A program made the position numbers and the translations under genes. A stretch of DNA of 6,321 nt from Prevotellaceae bacterium (GTDB lineage Bacteria; Bacteroidota; Bacteroidia; Bacteroidales; UBA932). Where the stretch lies: the NCBI GenBank assembly GCA_031259645.1, contig JAIRLC010000090.1:1-6321 (forward strand). The letters run 5' to 3'. The notes beneath the pieces are model-generated. The model was not told the origin of the DNA, searched no databases, and worked only from the letters and a program-made list of their open reading frames with translations. This document shows, piece by piece, positions 4,406 to 6,321 of this stretch (the stretch's first letter is position 1; each line of letters starts with the position of its first letter).

Positions 4406-6321
4406 CTACCAGATGTGGGCTTGCTTATCGGAGGCAAGGTGCATGCCGTTGCCGGGCTGCACGTGGAAGGCCTCAATGAACGCCTGAATGTGAGGCAGCG
4501 TGCCGTTTACCCGCCATCTTCCCAAGGAGTGCGGGTCTTCTTTGGTGCGACGCAGGATTTCCTGCTCGCGGATGTTCCCGGCCCACACGCCGGCATAAGC
4601 GAGGAAGAACCGCTGTTCGGGGGTAAATCCGTCCATTTCGCCTTGAATTTCGCCGGCTGCCTTAGCTTTTTGCAATGCCTGATAAGAAATTTGCACGCCG
4701 CCGTTATCGGCAATGTTTTCGCCTAAGGTAAACGAGCCGTCGGCCTTCACGCCGGGCGCCACTTCAATGTTGTTGAAATAGTCGATTAGCACTTGTGCGC
4801 GCGCCTTGAATTTCTCAGCGTCGCCGGGCGTCCACCAGTCTTTCAGGTTTCCTTCCCGGTCGTATTGCCGTCCCTGGTCGTCGAACCCGTGCGTCATTTC
4901 ATGACCGATAACCACGCCAATGGCGCCGTAATTTACCGCATCGTCGGCGTCCGCGAAGTAGAAAGGCGGTTGCAAAATGCCGGCCGGGAAACAAATTTCG
5001 TTGGTGGTGGGGTTATAATACGCGTTCACCGTTTGCGGCGTCATGCCCCATTCCGTAACGTCTTTGGGCTTGTTGATTTTGGCCAAATCCTCTTGCACGT
5101 CAAATTCATTGGAGCGAATGGCATTGGCAAAATAACTGTCGGTTTTCACTTCCAACTTCGCATAGTCTTTCCACTTGTCGGGGTATCCGATTTTCACACG
5201 GAAGGCGTGCAGCTTGTCCATCGCTTTTGCTTTGGTGGCGCCGTCCATCCACTCGGCGCTCTGGATACGCTCGCCCAACACGGTTTGGAGATTGCTTACC
5301 AGATGCAACATGTTTTCTTTTGCGGCAGGTGGAAAATATTTGGCCACATACATTTGTCCTACGGCTTCGCCCAAGGCGCTGCTCACGTTGTTGACTACCC
5401 GTTTCCAGCGCGGTTGTTGTTGTTCGCGTCCCGAAAGCACGCGGCCGCAGAAATCGAAAGCTTCCGTTACGAAGTCATCACTGAGGTACGACGTGGCCGC
5501 ACGGATTACGTTCCAAGCCAAATATGCCTTTATATCCTCCGTCTTTGCGGTTTTTAGCACGTCGTTCACGGTTGTGATGTATGCCGGTTGCGCCACGTTC
5601 AGCGAGTCGAGCGCAGTTAAATTTAACCCCGCAAAGTAAGCGTTGAAATCAAATTCGGGAATTAACGCAGCCAGTTCGCTCACACTTTTTTTGTGGAATG
5701 ACTTGTAAGGGTCGCGGAGGTCGTGGCGGCTCATGAAGCCTTTGGCTAAGCGGGTTTCAAGTGCGAGCACATTCTTTGCCAACGCTTCCGGTTTCCCATT
5801 AACCAACCTGTCGTAACCCGACATGCGGAACAAATTGGTGAGCATTACTATATATTTCTCGCGAATTTCTTTGCTGCGGGCGTCCTGGTCCAAGTAGTAA
5901 TCGCGGTCGCCCATGCTGATGCCGGTTTGATACAGCCAGCCGATGTTCATGCTGCTGTTGGTGAAATCGGCTTCGGAAAAAAGACCGAAGAAAGGATGCA
6001 ATCCTTTTTTGTGCAGGAAGAGAATTTGCGCTTTAATATCATTTTTGCTGTTTAACGCGGCAATGTCTTGAAGATATTCTTTGATGGGCCCGGCGCCTTG
6101 CTGATTGAGGGCTACAGAGTCCATTCCCACATTATAGAAAGTAGCGATTTTGTCGGCTACGGAGCCGGGTTCATTTTTAGTTGCGGCAAGGCCGGTGATT
6201 AAACCGTTTACCTGTTTCACATTGTCTTCGGCCAATTTGTCAAAGCTGCCGTAACGTGCGTATTCCGGCTTCAAAGGGTTATTCGCCATCCACCCGCCAC
6301 AGGCGTATTGGTAGAAATCAT
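4406..6321 (-). CDS. M13 family zinc metallopeptidase (neprilysin/PepO-type), 5' truncated
   Basis: The frame stays open to the right edge. Ten codons precede the first visible ATG (6289) and read DFYQYACGGW, the conserved M13 N-terminal motif, so that ATG is internal and the true start with its export signal is outside the window. About 637 residues are visible, of perhaps 670-690 in the family. Counting from the Met at 6289: NAYYNP (422-427) is the substrate-binding NAY motif; GHEMTH holds the zinc ligands His463 and His467 and catalytic Glu464 (HExxH); GENIAD gives the third ligand Glu524 and Asp528; RWRVNG (591-596) holds the usual substrate-carboxylate Arg593; the protein ends in the typical Trp. 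M13 enzymes cleave short peptides and in Bacteroidota are normally exported to the periplasm or cell surface. All active-site residues are present, so it should be active. It converges on hepT with a 95-nt gap holding hairpins. Confidence 0.95.
   Translation of the reverse strand, partial: DFYQYACGGWMANNPLKPEYARYGSFDKLAEDNVKQVNGLITGLAATKNEPGSVADKIATFYNVGMDSVALNQQGAGPIKEYLQDIAALNSKNDIKAQILFLHKKGLHPFFGLFSEADFTNSSMNIGWLYQTGISMGDRDYYLDQDARSKEIREKYIVMLTNLFRMSGYDRLVNGKPEALAKNVLALETRLAKGFMSRHDLRDPYKSFHKKSVSELAALIPEFDFNAYFAGLNLTALDSLNVAQPAYITTVNDVLKTAKTEDIKAYLAWNVIRAATSYLSDDFVTEAFDFCGRVLSGREQQQPRWKRVVNNVSSALGEAVGQMYVAKYFPPAAKENMLHLVSNLQTVLGERIQSAEWMDGATKAKAMDKLHAFRVKIGYPDKWKDYAKLEVKTDSYFANAIRSNEFDVQEDLAKINKPKDVTEWGMTPQTVNAYYNPTTNEICFPAGILQPPFYFADADDAVNYGAIGVVIGHEMTHGFDDQGRQYDREGNLKDWWTPGDAEKFKARAQVLIDYFNNIEVAPGVKADGSFTLGENIADNGGVQISYQALQKAKAAGEIQGEMDGFTPEQRFFLAYAGVWAGNIREQEILRRTKEDPHSLGRWRVNGTLPHIQAFIEAFHVQPGNGMHLASDKQAHIW

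Noticed and set aside
4793..5557. 254-codon open frame on the + strand opposite the M13 peptidase
   Set aside because: It is fully antisense to a clearly conserved coding region, its translation has no recognisable motif, and it is explained by the codon use of the peptidase gene.

Overview
The window looks like chromosomal DNA from a member of the phylum Bacteroidota, probably a Bacteroidales-like organism. The evidence is the end of a RicT/PSP1-family gene followed by a GldH-type lipoprotein gene, Bacteroidota-style promoter boxes (TAnnTTTG) in the one real intergenic region, weak Shine-Dalgarno usage and typical Bacteroidota protein sequences. No rRNA, tRNA, CRISPR array or insertion sequence was seen.

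Left part (1-1620, + strand): a tightly packed, overlapping run of three genes. These are the 3' end of ricT (5' end outside the window), gldH (start overlaps ricT by 17 nt) and trmB (GTG start overlapping the gldH stop by 1 nt). The spacing implies one transcript joining a RicT-like protein, an envelope lipoprotein and a tRNA m7G46 methyltransferase.

Middle part (1626-3429, - strand): a PatA-like class I/II PLP aminotransferase lies tail-to-tail with trmB, only 5 nt away. Upstream of it, on the same strand, is a flavin-reductase-like FMN-binding protein whose gene encodes an unexpected lipoprotein-type N-terminus. A 208-nt AT-rich divergent intergenic region (3430-3637) follows, with a candidate promoter on each strand.

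Right part: 3638-4310 (+) is a two-gene nucleotidyltransferase/HEPN module of the MntA-HepT (type VII toxin-antitoxin) family. All its signature motifs are intact, and it has a candidate promoter with an inverted repeat and a hairpin/T-rich terminator. It is the only accessory-looking element in the window. It is followed by a convergent M13 (neprilysin/PepO-type) zinc metallopeptidase on the - strand (4406 to the right edge). The reading frame of that gene stays open past its first visible ATG, so its true 5' end is outside the window.

I did not find evidence of a wholly new system. The most interesting items are the toxin-antitoxin module with its putative operator, the lipoprotein-like flavin reductase, and the two tandem hairpins at the end of hepT.
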